Assembly (NCBI GenBank): GCA_937859855.1
Contig: CALMAR010000300.1
Coordinates: 1 to 36,356 of the forward strand
DNA: 36,356 nucleotides
DNA from: an uncultured Kineosporia sp.
Lineage (GTDB): Bacteria; Actinomycetota; Actinomycetes; Actinomycetales; Kineosporiaceae
Direction of reading: 5' to 3'
The notes beneath the pieces are model-generated. The model was not told the DNA's origin. It made no database searches and worked only from the letters and a program-made list of their open reading frames with translations. Position numbers and translations under genes: made by a program. Positions 8,373-16,473 of the stretch are shown piece by piece. Numbering within the stretch: the first letter of the stretch is position 1; each line of letters opens with the position of its first letter.

Positions 8373-9206
8373 ATGGCGCTAGAGAGCCGAAACCCCATCT
8401 TCAACCGCGAGAAGGAGTTCCAGCGCGGGGGCTATGCGACGTTCAACACCCAGACCCCGTCAGCATCCGACCTGCAGGACATGTACAACTCGCCGTCGGC
8501 GACCTCGGTCGACACCGGCCGGATGACCATCGACGACGTGGTGATGAGAACCGGCACCCTGTTCGCCATCCTGCTGGTCACAGCGGCCGCCACCTTCATC
8601 CCGATCACCAATAGGCTGAACGAGACCGGCACCGTGCCGGCCGGCGCGCTGGGCATTGTGATCGTCGCGGCGATCGCTGGCTTCGCCCTCAGCCTGGTCG
8701 TCAGCTTCAGCAAGAAGGTCCGCCCGGCCCTGATCATGGCCTACGCCGCCGCCGAGGGCGTCTTCGTCGGCGGGATCAGCGCGGTCTTCGAGGCCTCCTA
8801 CAACGGCATCGTGATTCAGGCCGTACTGGGCACGCTGGGTGCGTTCACCGCGATGCTGCTGCTCTACCGCTCCGGTCTGATCAAGGCGACGCCCAAGTTC
8901 CAGAAGATGCTGATCATCGCCGGGGCCGGCTACCTGGTCTTCGCTGTGCTGAACATCCTGCTCAGCGCCTTCCACGTGATCCCGAACGTGTACAGCGTGG
9001 GTGGGCTGGGCCTGCTGGTGAGTGCCTTCGGAGTGGCGCTGGCCTCGCTGTTCCTGGTGCTCGACTTCGACTTCGTCGAGCAGGGCGTGCGCAACGGCCT
9101 GCCGGCCCGCTACGCCTGGACGGCGGCCTTCGGGCTGGTCGTGACCCTGGTCTGGCTGTACCTGGAGATTCTCCGGCTGCTGGCCATCCTGCGCGGCGAC
9201 AACTGA
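8373..9206 (+). CDS. Bax inhibitor-1 / YccA family integral membrane protein
   Basis: A 277-residue protein with a soluble N-terminus of about 50 residues and then about seven hydrophobic helices. The loop with AEGVFVGGISAVFE and the late segment LDFDFVEQGV, with its paired acidic residues, are hallmarks of the Bax inhibitor-1 family, whose studied members act as pH-sensitive calcium leak channels. The bacterial physiological role is unclear. The ATG at 8373 is preceded by GGAGG at 5 nt; an in-frame GTG 30 bp upstream lacks a good site. The gene is followed by an odd 14-bp tandem repeat that includes the stop codon and then by a hairpin terminator, so it is probably monocistronic. Confidence 0.92.
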   Translation: MALESRNPIFNREKEFQRGGYATFNTQTPSASDLQDMYNSPSATSVDTGRMTIDDVVMRTGTLFAILLVTAAATFIPITNRLNETGTVPAGALGIVIVAAIAGFALSLVVSFSKKVRPALIMAYAAAEGVFVGGISAVFEASYNGIVIQAVLGTLGAFTAMLLLYRSGLIKATPKFQKMLIIAGAGYLVFAVLNILLSAFHVIPNVYSVGGLGLLVSAFGVALASLFLVLDFDFVEQGVRNGLPARYAWTAAFGLVVTLVWLYLEILRLLAILRGDN

Positions 9207-9242
9207 GCGGCGACAACTGACCGGCGATATCTGAGCGGCGAC
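9193..9242 (+). repeat. 14-bp tandem repeat spanning the stop codon
   Basis: GCGGCGACAACTGA at 9193-9206 includes the stop codon of the Bax-inhibitor-like gene. It is repeated exactly at 9207-9220, with three changes at 9221-9234, and partly at 9235-9242. The unit length is not a multiple of three, so it lies outside coding constraint and places stop codons in different frames. Confidence 0.85.
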
Positions 9243-9261
9243 GCTCCCGAGTTCCATCGGA

Positions 9262-9302
9262 CAGGCCCCGGCTTTCATCCCTCGCAGGGAGGCCGGGGCC
9301 TG
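9262..9302 (+). terminator. Hairpin terminator after the Bax-inhibitor-like gene
   Basis: Perfect 11-bp arms CAGGCCCCGGC and GCCGGGGCCTG are separated by 19 nt. There is no U tract. It lies 55 bp after the stop codon and just before the APS kinase promoter. Confidence 0.7.
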
Positions 9303-9318
9303 CGCCGTCCGCCCTCGC

Positions 9319-9324
9319 TAACCT
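9319..9324 (+). promoter_or_regulatory. -10 box of a probable leaderless promoter (APS kinase gene)
   Basis: TAACCT ends 6 nt before the GTG at 9331. There is no Shine-Dalgarno sequence. No clear -35 box is visible. Confidence 0.5.
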
Positions 9325-9330
9325 GAACGG

Positions 9331-10584
9331 GTGTCCGACCTCTCCGCGGCCTCCGGCCTGCCGCGCTGGCATCCTCCAGCTGAGCTCCTCGAATTCGCCG
9401 AACTGGTCCTGACCGGAGTGCTCGCTCGGCTACCGCCCGGCCTGCCCCAGGCTCCCCAGGCTGGGCCGGTGGTCCTGGAGGACGCTGAGGGCACGCCGGT
9501 GGCGATCCTCGATCCCGGCGCCGAACGGGCTCTGACGCCGCTGCGCCCTTTCGGTCAGGGCCCGCTTCGTGGCGCACGGTGCACGCCCAGCCAGGTCCAC
9601 CAGCGCTGGGCCGAGTTCGGCGTCGTCCCCGGCTCGGACATTCTGGCCGTCCCGATCACCGGTTCGCTGAGCACGGACGCCGTCAAGGCCATCGACGACC
9701 AGGCCGCCGGGCGCCCGGTGCTCTGGATCGCCGTGGCCGGCCCCGGACGAACCCGGGACCTGCCGCCAGTGCCGCTCTGGCGAGCGGTCGCAGCACTGGC
9801 CGGACAGTCACCGGAGGCTGCTCAAGCCGTGCCACTGGTGCTTCCGCCCGCTCCAGCCGGAGGAGACGATGCCGGGCTGGTCGAGGAGGCCGCACGGGCC
9901 TTCGGCGCCACCGAGGTCTGGCTCGAGTCGCCGCCGGGGCCTCGGCCGGCGCGGGCGGCGGGGCTGGGCCCCCCCTCCGGGATGCATCACCTGTTCGCGC
10001 GGGCGGGGCAGGGGAGGGCGCAGCCGCGCCGCTACCGCGGCGCGACCATCTTCTTCACCGGCCTGTCCGGTTCGGGCAAGTCCACGGTGGCCAAGGCGCT
10101 GGCTGAGCGGATCAGCGAAGGCGACGACGAGCCGGGCCGGACGGTCAGCCTGCTGGACGGCGACGAGGTGCGGCGCCTGCTCTCGGCCGGACTGGGGTTC
10201 AGCCGGGCTGATCGCGACCTAAACATCCTGCGGATCGGCTTCGTCGCGGCCGAGATCACCCGGCACGGCGGAATGGCGATCTGTGCCCCGATCGCGCCGT
10301 TCGCAGCCACCCGTGAACAGGTGCGCGAGCGGATCTCCGCGGCCGGAGACTTCGTCCTGATCCACGTGAACACCCCTCTGGCCGAGTGCGAGCGCAGAGA
10401 TCGCAAAGGCCTGTATGCCCAGGCCCGGGCTGGTCAGATCCCGGAGTTCACCGGCATCTCCTCCCCGTACGAGGAACCGCAGGACGCCGACCTGCGGCTG
10501 GACACCTCGAACCTGTCCTTGGACGAGTGTGTGGACCAGGTGCTCGCGCTGGTACGGGCGCGCGGGCTGCTTGACCCGGCCTGA
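9331..10584 (+). CDS. cysC: Adenylylsulfate (APS) kinase with a long N-terminal domain
   Basis: A 417-residue protein. Residues about 236-415 are a complete APS kinase: Walker A GLSGSGKST (244-252), the LLDGDEVRRLL motif, GFSRADRDLNI, APIAPF and GLYAQARAG. It phosphorylates APS to PAPS with ATP. The first 230 residues are unusual. Segments such as VVLEDAEGTPVAILD and the Arg-poor region after it faintly recall the PUA-like and catalytic parts of ATP sulfurylase, but the sulfurylase HxxH motif is not visible, so this may be a decayed sulfurylase module like that in fungal and animal fusion enzymes. The GTG start at 9331 follows a TAACCT box by 6 nt. No sulfate permease or active ATP sulfurylase is in the window. 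The kinase call is firm; the N-terminal origin is inference. Confidence 0.9.
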   Translation: MSDLSAASGLPRWHPPAELLEFAELVLTGVLARLPPGLPQAPQAGPVVLEDAEGTPVAILDPGAERALTPLRPFGQGPLRGARCTPSQVHQRWAEFGVVPGSDILAVPITGSLSTDAVKAIDDQAAGRPVLWIAVAGPGRTRDLPPVPLWRAVAALAGQSPEAAQAVPLVLPPAPAGGDDAGLVEEAARAFGATEVWLESPPGPRPARAAGLGPPSGMHHLFARAGQGRAQPRRYRGATIFFTGLSGSGKSTVAKALAERISEGDDEPGRTVSLLDGDEVRRLLSAGLGFSRADRDLNILRIGFVAAEITRHGGMAICAPIAPFAATREQVRERISAAGDFVLIHVNTPLAECERRDRKGLYAQARAGQIPEFTGISSPYEEPQDADLRLDTSNLSLDECVDQVLALVRARGLLDPA

Positions 10585-10699
10585 CGGTGGCCGGACAGAT
10601 CGGGGCCGGATCAGCATCGGATCAGGCCGGGAACCGGAACTCAGCCCGGACGCGGGGCCGGATAGGGTTGCGGCCAAACCTGTGGAAAGGACGCCGTAG

Positions 10700-12088
10700 A
10701 TGGCCGAGCCAGCGCTAGCCCAGGAACGACTGGGCCAGCTCATCGATTCGGGGCACGTCGACACGGTGATGATGGTGTTCACCGACATGCAGGGGCGCCT
10801 GCAGGGAAAGCGGTTGCACGCCAAGCACTTCATGGACGACGCGATGAGTCACGGGATCGAGGGCTGCAACTATCTGCTGGCCGTCGATGTGGACATGAAC
10901 ACCGTGTCTGGATACGAGATCTCCTCCTGGCGGCAGGGTTACGGCGACTTCATGATCCGGCCTGACCTGAGCACGCTGCGTCCAGCGCCCTGGTATCCGG
11001 GCACGGCGATGGTGCAGTGCGATCTGCTCTGGCTGGACGGTGACCCGGTCGTCCAGTCCCCGCGACAGGTGCTGCGCGCGCAACTGGAGGAGGCCCAGGA
11101 CCTGGGCTGCGAAGTACTGGCCGCCACCGAACTCGAGTTCCTGGTCTTCAACGACACCTACCAGCAGGCCTACCAGAAGGGCTATCTGGGCCTGGATCCG
11201 GCCACCCGGTACAACGTGGACTATTCCATCCTGGGCACCAGCGCGGTCGAGCCGCTGATGCGCGACATCCGCAACTCCATGTTCAATGCCGGGCTGGCGG
11301 TCGAGTCGTCCAAGGGTGAGTGCAATCTCGGCCAGCAGGAGATCACCTTCAGATACGACCAGGCCATGGTCACCGCCGACAACCACGTGGTGTTCAAGAC
11401 GGCGGCCAAGGAACTGGCGGCCCGGCACGACCAGTCCATCACGTTCATGGCCAAATACAATGAACGAGAGGGGAACTCGTGCCACATTCATATGAGCTTA
11501 CGGGGCTTGGACGGTAGCCCGATCTTCGCCGATGATGCCGGCTCCTCCGATGGCCGCAGCCCGGTGTTCCGGAACTTCGTGGCCGGTGTACTGGCGACCT
11601 TGACCGACTTCACCTTGCTCTATGCCCCGAACATCAACTCTTACAAGCGATATGCCCGGGGCAGCTTCGCTCCGACCGCGATCGCCTGGGGCGAGGACAA
11701 CCGCACCTGCGCGCTGAGGGTGGTCGGCCAGGGTTCATCGCTACGAGTCGAGAACCGGGTTCCGGGCGGCGACGCCAACCCCTATCTCGCGCTGTCGGCG
11801 ATGATCGCGGGTGGACTGTGGGGCATCCGGGCCAGCCTGCCGCTCGAGGACGCCTTCCAGGGAAGTGCCTACGAGGCCGGCCAGATGCGTGACAGCGAAA
11901 GGAAACTGAACCGGGTGCCGAGTTCGCTGCGAGAAGCCCGCGACGCCTTCGAGAAGTCCGAGATCGCCCGGGCCGCCTTCGGTGAGGAGGTGGTGAAGCA
12001 CTATCTGAACGCCGCCGATGTGGAACTCCAGGCGTTCGAGTCATCGGTCACCGACTGGGAACGTTCGCGCGGCTTCGAAAGGCTCTGA
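10700..12088 (+). CDS. GlnA4-like gamma-glutamyl amide ligase (glutamine synthetase family)
   Basis: A 462-residue glutamine synthetase-family ligase. The N-terminal beta-grasp part has DMQGRLQGKR and EGCNYLLAVD, and GYGDFMIRPDLSTLR is the form seen in the GlnA3/GlnA4/PuuA branch. Catalytic-domain motifs include ATELEFLVF (metal glutamate), KGECNLGQQEI, NSCHIHMSL and NSYKRYARGSFAPT. The adenylylation-site tyrosine segment of true GlnA is absent. The sequence most resembles GlnA4 of Streptomyces, described as a gamma-glutamylethanolamide synthetase. GGAAAGGA lies 8 nt before the ATG, and TAGGGT at 10663-10668 is a likely -10. Its stop codon overlaps the next start (TGATG), and the following genes encode the expected downstream oxidation and hydrolysis steps, so it probably starts an amine or amino-alcohol catabolic operon. 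Confidence 0.88.
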   Translation: MAEPALAQERLGQLIDSGHVDTVMMVFTDMQGRLQGKRLHAKHFMDDAMSHGIEGCNYLLAVDVDMNTVSGYEISSWRQGYGDFMIRPDLSTLRPAPWYPGTAMVQCDLLWLDGDPVVQSPRQVLRAQLEEAQDLGCEVLAATELEFLVFNDTYQQAYQKGYLGLDPATRYNVDYSILGTSAVEPLMRDIRNSMFNAGLAVESSKGECNLGQQEITFRYDQAMVTADNHVVFKTAAKELAARHDQSITFMAKYNEREGNSCHIHMSLRGLDGSPIFADDAGSSDGRSPVFRNFVAGVLATLTDFTLLYAPNINSYKRYARGSFAPTAIAWGEDNRTCALRVVGQGSSLRVENRVPGGDANPYLALSAMIAGGLWGIRASLPLEDAFQGSAYEAGQMRDSERKLNRVPSSLREARDAFEKSEIARAAFGEEVVKHYLNAADVELQAFESSVTDWERSRGFERL

Positions 12089-12930
12089 TGCCGGCATCGA
12101 TCGACCCCGATGACCGGCATGACCGGTCCGGTCAGCTGTCCGATCACGTCGCTCTGATCACTGGTGCCAACCACGGCATCGGGCGAGCCACCGCCCGGCT
12201 GCTGGCCCAGCGCGGAGCCGCCGTGCTGATCACATTCCTGCGCACCGATTTCCACACCGGCTATCCAGCGGCCTATGCGGCTGGGCGGATGACGGATGGG
12301 TACGAGCTGGCCGCGCAGATCGCCCAAGTCGGCGGCCGGGCGCACGCGATCGAGGCTGACCTGCTCGACTCCAGCCTGATACGGGGCCTTTTCGATGCCG
12401 CCGAGTCAAGGTTCGGCCCGGTCGACATCCTGATCAACAACGCCACTGGGCACCGCGCCAATGACTCCTTCGCCGCCCGATCAGCGGTCGCTCAGACCCC
12501 GATCCAGCCGGTCACCGCCGACATCTTCGACCGGACCCTGGGCGTCGATGCGCGGGCCGGTGCGCTGTTGATCGCCGAGTTCGCCCGCCGCCACCTGCAG
12601 CGGGACGCGACCTGGGGCCGGATCGTTGGCCTGACCTCCGGCGGCCCGGCGGGTTTCCCCGGCGAGGTGACCTACGGTGCGGCCAAGGCGGCGCTGGAGA
12701 ACTACACCATGTCCGCCTCGGTCGAACTGGGCCGCCGCGGCGTCACCGCGAACATGATCCACCCCCCGGTCACCGACACCGGCTGGGTCACCCAGGACGT
12801 GCGCGACTTCGTCGCCACCAGCGACAGCCACTACCACGTGGCCCAGCCCGAGGAGGCCGCCGCGGTGATCGGCCTGCTCTGCTCCGAGGAGGCCCGGATG
12901 GTCACCGGCAACATCATCCGGATGCGCTGA
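12088..12930 (+). CDS. SDR-family oxidoreductase (operon with the GlnA4-like ligase)
   Basis: A 280-residue short-chain dehydrogenase. The cofactor motif is TGANHGIG, close to the usual TGxxxGIG. The NNAG position reads NNAT. The catalytic serine and the YxxxK pair lie in LTSGG and TYGAAKAAL. About 25 extra residues follow the second strand (near FLRTDFHTGYPAAYAAG), which is atypical for classical SDRs. Its ATG overlaps the ligase stop codon, so it is translationally coupled. In a gamma-glutamyl amino-alcohol pathway it could oxidise the alcohol of the glutamylated substrate to the aldehyde; that role is inferred from position, and many SDRs act on unrelated substrates. Confidence 0.85.
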   Translation: MPASIDPDDRHDRSGQLSDHVALITGANHGIGRATARLLAQRGAAVLITFLRTDFHTGYPAAYAAGRMTDGYELAAQIAQVGGRAHAIEADLLDSSLIRGLFDAAESRFGPVDILINNATGHRANDSFAARSAVAQTPIQPVTADIFDRTLGVDARAGALLIAEFARRHLQRDATWGRIVGLTSGGPAGFPGEVTYGAAKAALENYTMSASVELGRRGVTANMIHPPVTDTGWVTQDVRDFVATSDSHYHVAQPEEAAAVIGLLCSEEARMVTGNIIRMR

Positions 12931-12951
12931 CCCCAGTGCTCGCGCTGGTTC

Positions 12952-12957
12952 TAGAGT
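12952..12957 (+). promoter_or_regulatory. -10 box of a probable leaderless promoter (aldehyde dehydrogenase gene)
   Basis: TAGAGT ends exactly 6 nt before the ATG at 12964 and no Shine-Dalgarno sequence precedes the start. It suggests an internal promoter within the catabolic cluster. Confidence 0.5.
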
Positions 12958-12963
12958 GCGCCC

Positions 12964-14334
12964 ATGAGCGTTTTCGACGTCGTCGATCCGGCCACCGAAG
13001 ACGTGGTCACCCAGGTCGAGGGGCTCAGCCCGGCGCAGGTCGCCGAGGCGGTGACCCGTTCGGTCCAGGCGCTGCCAGGCTGGCGCGCCATCGCCCCGGC
13101 GGACAGAGCCAGGTTGCTGCGCCGGTTCGCGGACGTCGTCGCTGAGCACGTCGAGGAACTGGCCACCCTGGAGGTGCGCAACTGCGGCCACACCATCGCC
13201 AACGCGCGCTGGGAGGCGGGGAACGTCCGCGACGTCCTGACCTACTACGCCGCGGGCCCGGAGCGGCTCTTCGGCCGCCAGATCCCGGTGGCGGGCGGAA
13301 TCGACATCACCTTCCGCGAGCCGATCGGCGTGGTTGCGGTGATCGTGCCCTGGAACTTCCCGATGCCCATCGCCGGCTGGGGTTTCGCGCCCGCGCTGGC
13401 GGCTGGGAACACGGTGCTGCTCAAGCCGGCCGAGGTCTCCCCGCTGACCGCGCTCCGGCTGGCCGAGCTGGGGCTGGAGGCGGGGTTGCCCGAGGGGGTG
13501 TTCCAGGTGGTCACCGGGCCCGGCTCGGTCACCGGGCAGGCCCTGGTCAGCGACGCCCGAGTGGGCAAGATCGTCTTCACCGGCTCGACCGAGATCGGCG
13601 CCCAGATCATGCGCCAGGCGGCGGACGACGTCAAGCGGGTCACTCTGGAACTGGGCGGCAAGTCGGCCAATGTGGTGTTCGCTGACGCCGATCTGGACGC
13701 CGCCGCGGCAGCCGCGCCGATGGCGGTGTTCGACAACGCGGGTCAGGACTGCTGTGCTCGTTCGCGAATCCTGGTGCAGCGCAGCGCCTTCGATCGGTTC
13801 ATGGGACTGCTCGAGCCCGCTGTGCGGCAGCTGCGGGTGATGGCACCGGGGGATGAGCAGGCGCAGATGGGTCCGCTGATCACCGCTCAGCAGCGGCAGC
13901 GGGTGCGCGGCTTCGTCGAGGACGCCGCCCAGCCGGTCAACGTGGCCTTTCGCGGATCGGCTCCGGACGGCGCCGGGTTCTGGTACCCACCGACGGTCGT
14001 GCTGCCGAAGTCGGCCCGGGACCGGGTGTGGCGGGACGAGGTGTTCGGCCCGGTGGTGGCCGTGATGCCCTTCGACGACGAGGCCGATGCGATCGCGATG
14101 GCCAACGACAGTGACTATGGCCTGTCCGGTTCGATCTGGACCCGCGACGTCGGCCGGGCCCTGCGGGTCGCCCGGGGGGTGGCCAGCGGCAACCTGTCGG
14201 TGAACTCGAACTCCTCGGTGCGCTACTCAACTCCCTTCGGCGGTTACAAGCGTTCGGGCCTGGGCCGGGAGCTTGGACCGGACGCGCTGGACTCCTTCAC
14301 CGAACTGAAGAACGTCTTCATCGCCAGCGACTGA
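12964..14334 (+). CDS. NAD(P)-dependent aldehyde dehydrogenase (PuuC-like role)
   Basis: A 456-residue aldehyde dehydrogenase. It has the cofactor segment [21 protein letters not shown], the general-base glutamate in TLELGGKS (Glu229) and the catalytic cysteine in [11 protein letters not shown] (Cys263 by alignment to the GQxC motif). The C-terminal [14 protein letters not shown] segment is also typical of the betaine/aminobutyraldehyde dehydrogenase branch. In this cluster it would oxidise a gamma-glutamylated aminoaldehyde to the acid. The mRNA may be leaderless from its own promoter 33 bp after the SDR gene. Unusually it carries two adjacent cysteines at the active site, seen in some family members. 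The aldehyde substrate is not readable from sequence. Confidence 0.92.
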   Translation: MSVFDVVDPATEDVVTQVEGLSPAQVAEAVTRSVQALPGWRAIAPADRARLLRRFADVVAEHVEELATLEVRNCGHTIANARWEAGNVRDVLTYYAAGPERLFGRQIPVAGGIDITFREPIGVVAVIVPWNFPMPIAGWGFAPALAAGNTVLLKPAEVSPLTALRLAELGLEAGLPEGVFQVVTGPGSVTGQALVSDARVGKIVFTGSTEIGAQIMRQAADDVKRVTLELGGKSANVVFADADLDAAAAAAPMAVFDNAGQDCCARSRILVQRSAFDRFMGLLEPAVRQLRVMAPGDEQAQMGPLITAQQRQRVRGFVEDAAQPVNVAFRGSAPDGAGFWYPPTVVLPKSARDRVWRDEVFGPVVAVMPFDDEADAIAMANDSDYGLSGSIWTRDVGRALRVARGVASGNLSVNSNSSVRYSTPFGGYKRSGLGRELGPDALDSFTELKNVFIASD

Positions 14335-14502
14335 TCGGGTGCTGGTCAGGTCTCCGCCCCCAGCTCGGCACAAGTGCCCCTGAACCGGCCATCCGAGGTT
14401 GTTTTCTCCGGGTTTGCCGAGTGGGGTGGCGGCCCTGACCCGGACAGGGTGCGTTTACGCTCTGCTGGCGAGGCATTGGCGTGGCAGACGGAAGGAACAC
14501 GG

Positions 14503-15267
14503 GTGGATCGGTTCACTGACCGGGTCGCGGTCATCACCGGTGGTGCCAGCGGGATCGGGCGAGCCACCGCACGGCGGCTGGCCCGTGAAGGCGCCACGGT
14601 GGTCATCGTCGACGTCAGCCGCGAGGCCGGGCAGGATCTGGCCGCCGAGCTGAAGGGCCGCTACATCGCCGCCGATGTGACCAGCCAGCATGACAACGAG
14701 GCGCTCTACCGCGAGGTCTTCGACGAGTACGGCCGGATCGATGTGGCCTTCCACAACGCCGGCATCTCGCCCTCGGACGACGACTCCATCCTGGACACCG
14801 GGATCGAGGCCTGGCGCCGGGTCCAGGAGGTGAACCTGACCTCGGTCTACTTCGGCTGCAAGGCGGTGCTGCCGTACATGATCGAGCAGGGACGCGGATC
14901 CATCATCAACACCGCCTCCTTCGTCGCCAGCGTGGGTGCCGCGACCTCCCAGATCTCCTACACCGCAAGCAAAGGCGCCGTACTGGCGATGACCCGCGAA
15001 CTGGGCGTCCAGTTCGCCCGCCAGGGAATCCGGGTGAACGCGCTGTCGCCCGGGCCGGTGGCCACCCCGATGCTGATGGAACTGTTCGCCAGTGATCCAG
15101 AACGCGCCCAGCGGCGGCTGGTTCATGTTCCGCTCGGCCGGTTCGCCGCGCCGGAGGAGATCGCCGCGGCGGTGGCCTTTCTGGCCAGCGACGATGCCTC
15201 GTTCATCACTGCGGCCAACTTCCTGGTCGACGGCGGTATCACCGGCGCCTACGTGACGCCGCTATGA
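14503..15267 (+). CDS. SDR-family oxidoreductase (second SDR of the cluster)
   Basis: A 254-residue classical short-chain dehydrogenase. It has TGGASGIG at the N-terminus and an aspartate after the second strand (VIVDVS), which suggests NAD(H) rather than NADP(H). NAG is intact in HNAGIS, and catalytic residues lie in NTASF and SYTASK. The GTG at 14503 is chosen because GGAAGGAA lies 5-8 nt upstream and the protein then begins just before the first strand; a more upstream ATG at 14374 would add 43 unlikely residues. Its last four bases overlap the start of the PuuD-like gene (ATGA), so the two are translationally coupled. It resembles FabG-like and 3-hydroxyacyl/alcohol dehydrogenases. Either this or the first SDR could supply the alcohol oxidation step. 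Confidence 0.88.
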   Translation: MDRFTDRVAVITGGASGIGRATARRLAREGATVVIVDVSREAGQDLAAELKGRYIAADVTSQHDNEALYREVFDEYGRIDVAFHNAGISPSDDDSILDTGIEAWRRVQEVNLTSVYFGCKAVLPYMIEQGRGSIINTASFVASVGAATSQISYTASKGAVLAMTRELGVQFARQGIRVNALSPGPVATPMLMELFASDPERAQRRLVHVPLGRFAAPEEIAAAVAFLASDDASFITAANFLVDGGITGAYVTPL

Positions 15268-15998
15268 GTCCGGCTAGCGCCCCGGTGATCGGGCTGACCG
15301 CCTACGGTGAGCGAGCCCGGTGGATCACGTGGGATGCTCCAGCGACGTTGCTGCCGGAAAGCTACTCCCGGGCGGTGGCCGGTGCGGGCGGGCTACCGGT
15401 GCTCCTGCCCCCTCTGCTGGCCACCGCGGCTGGAGCAGCCGAGCTGGTGACCCGGCTGGATGCCCTGGTTCTGACCGGCGGCTCGGACGTCGACCCGGCC
15501 CGGTACGGCCAAGCGGCCGGATCGCACACCCAGCCACCGCGAACCGATCGGGACGCCGCCGAACTGGCCCTGCTGGCTGCGGCTCTGGACGCCGGCCTGC
15601 CGGTGCTGGCGATCTGCCGGGGCATGCAGCTGCTGAACGTGTTCCGCGGCGGCACCCTGATCCAGCACCTGCCCGACGTGACCAGCGGCGAGGACCATGC
15701 CGCCACCCCCGGGACGTACGGCCATCACCTGGTCCACGTCGAGCAGGATTCGACCCTGGCCACGGTGCTGGGCCGGACCACGGTGGACGTCGCCACCTCC
15801 CACCATCAGGGCATCGACGAGCTGGGCAAGGAACTGGCCGTCACCGCCCGAGCCGGGGACGGCATCATCGAGGCGGTCGAGGACCAGTCCCGGCCGTTCC
15901 TGCTCGGCGTGCAATGGCATCCTGAGGCCGGAACCGATCTGGCCCTGATGGAGGGCCTGGTCGCCGCCGCCCAGGATCGCCAGGCGGGCGACGGGTGA
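15264..15998 (+). CDS. Gamma-glutamyl-gamma-aminobutyrate hydrolase-like class I amidotransferase (PuuD family)
   Basis: A 244-residue peptidase C26/PuuD-type hydrolase. The nucleophile lies in LAICRGMQLLNV (Cys118) and the His-Glu pair in VQWHPEAG (His219, Glu221). The early TGGSDVDPARYG segment is typical of PuuD. The family cleaves the gamma-glutamyl amide bond to free glutamate and an amino acid; here the expected substrate is the acid formed by the neighbouring aldehyde dehydrogenase, for example gamma-glutamylglycine if the operon handles ethanolamine. Both ends overlap neighbours (ATGA with the SDR upstream, GTGA with the small gene downstream), showing one transcript. The exact substrate is inferred. 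Confidence 0.9.
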   Translation: MSPASAPVIGLTAYGERARWITWDAPATLLPESYSRAVAGAGGLPVLLPPLLATAAGAAELVTRLDALVLTGGSDVDPARYGQAAGSHTQPPRTDRDAAELALLAAALDAGLPVLAICRGMQLLNVFRGGTLIQHLPDVTSGEDHAATPGTYGHHLVHVEQDSTLATVLGRTTVDVATSHHQGIDELGKELAVTARAGDGIIEAVEDQSRPFLLGVQWHPEAGTDLALMEGLVAAAQDRQAGDG

Positions 15999-16345
15999 TC
16001 CAGCGGCTCAGCCCGACCCCGGAGGACGCCGAACGTGAGCTGGTCCGGGTGGCCGATCGGCTCCGGGTGATCGGCCCGCGGCTGGCCGCCCGCGACACCC
16101 CAGCCGCCCGCCAGACCCTGGATCAGGTCCGGGCCGGGCTGCAGCGGCTGGCCGATCTGGCCGCTGATCCCGACCAGGGCGGGGCGGCCGAGCCGCTGCC
16201 CAGGGTGCCTCAGCTGGGCGCGCATGCCCTGGCTGATCAGGTGCTGGTGCTGGGCCGGGAGCTGCTGGCCAGCCCGGCGGCGTCCACCGATGCGCTCCGG
16301 GCCAACGCGGTGACGGCCCTGACCGCGATCCGGGACCTGTTGTGA
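15995..16345 (+). CDS. Small helical hypothetical protein, last gene of the gamma-glutamyl operon
   Basis: A 116-residue protein, predicted almost entirely alpha-helical, with leucine and alanine heptad-like spacing and no membrane segment or cysteine. I do not recognise the family. The GTG start overlaps the PuuD-like stop codon (GTGA), so expression is coupled to that gene. Codon use and base composition match the neighbours. A structural or adaptor role in the pathway is possible, but nothing in the sequence shows a catalytic site. Confidence 0.65.
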   Translation: MIQRLSPTPEDAERELVRVADRLRVIGPRLAARDTPAARQTLDQVRAGLQRLADLAADPDQGGAAEPLPRVPQLGAHALADQVLVLGRELLASPAASTDALRANAVTALTAIRDLL

Positions 16346-16353
16346 CTCAGGCT

Positions 16354-16384
16354 TTGACAGCTGAGATCGGCTCGGGCTGAATAC
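16354..16384 (+). promoter_or_regulatory. Possible sigma-70-type promoter before the SGNH hydrolase gene
   Basis: TTGACA matches the -35 consensus exactly; TGAATA or GAATAC 18-19 nt downstream is a poor -10. A leader of about 85 nt to the ATG at 16474 would result. Confidence 0.3.
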
Positions 16385-16473
16385 CATGCAGGCGCACGGG
16401 GGTGACGTCGTGATGCTGGCGTCTGAGCGGGTCAGCAGTGGCCGGTGTTCGATACCGGTGGAGGGAGGACGCC

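Noticed and set aside
10700..12088. Call as housekeeping glutamine synthetase GlnA
   Set aside because: The adenylylation-site segment is missing, and the neighbours and sequence motifs match the GlnA3/GlnA4/PuuA branch.
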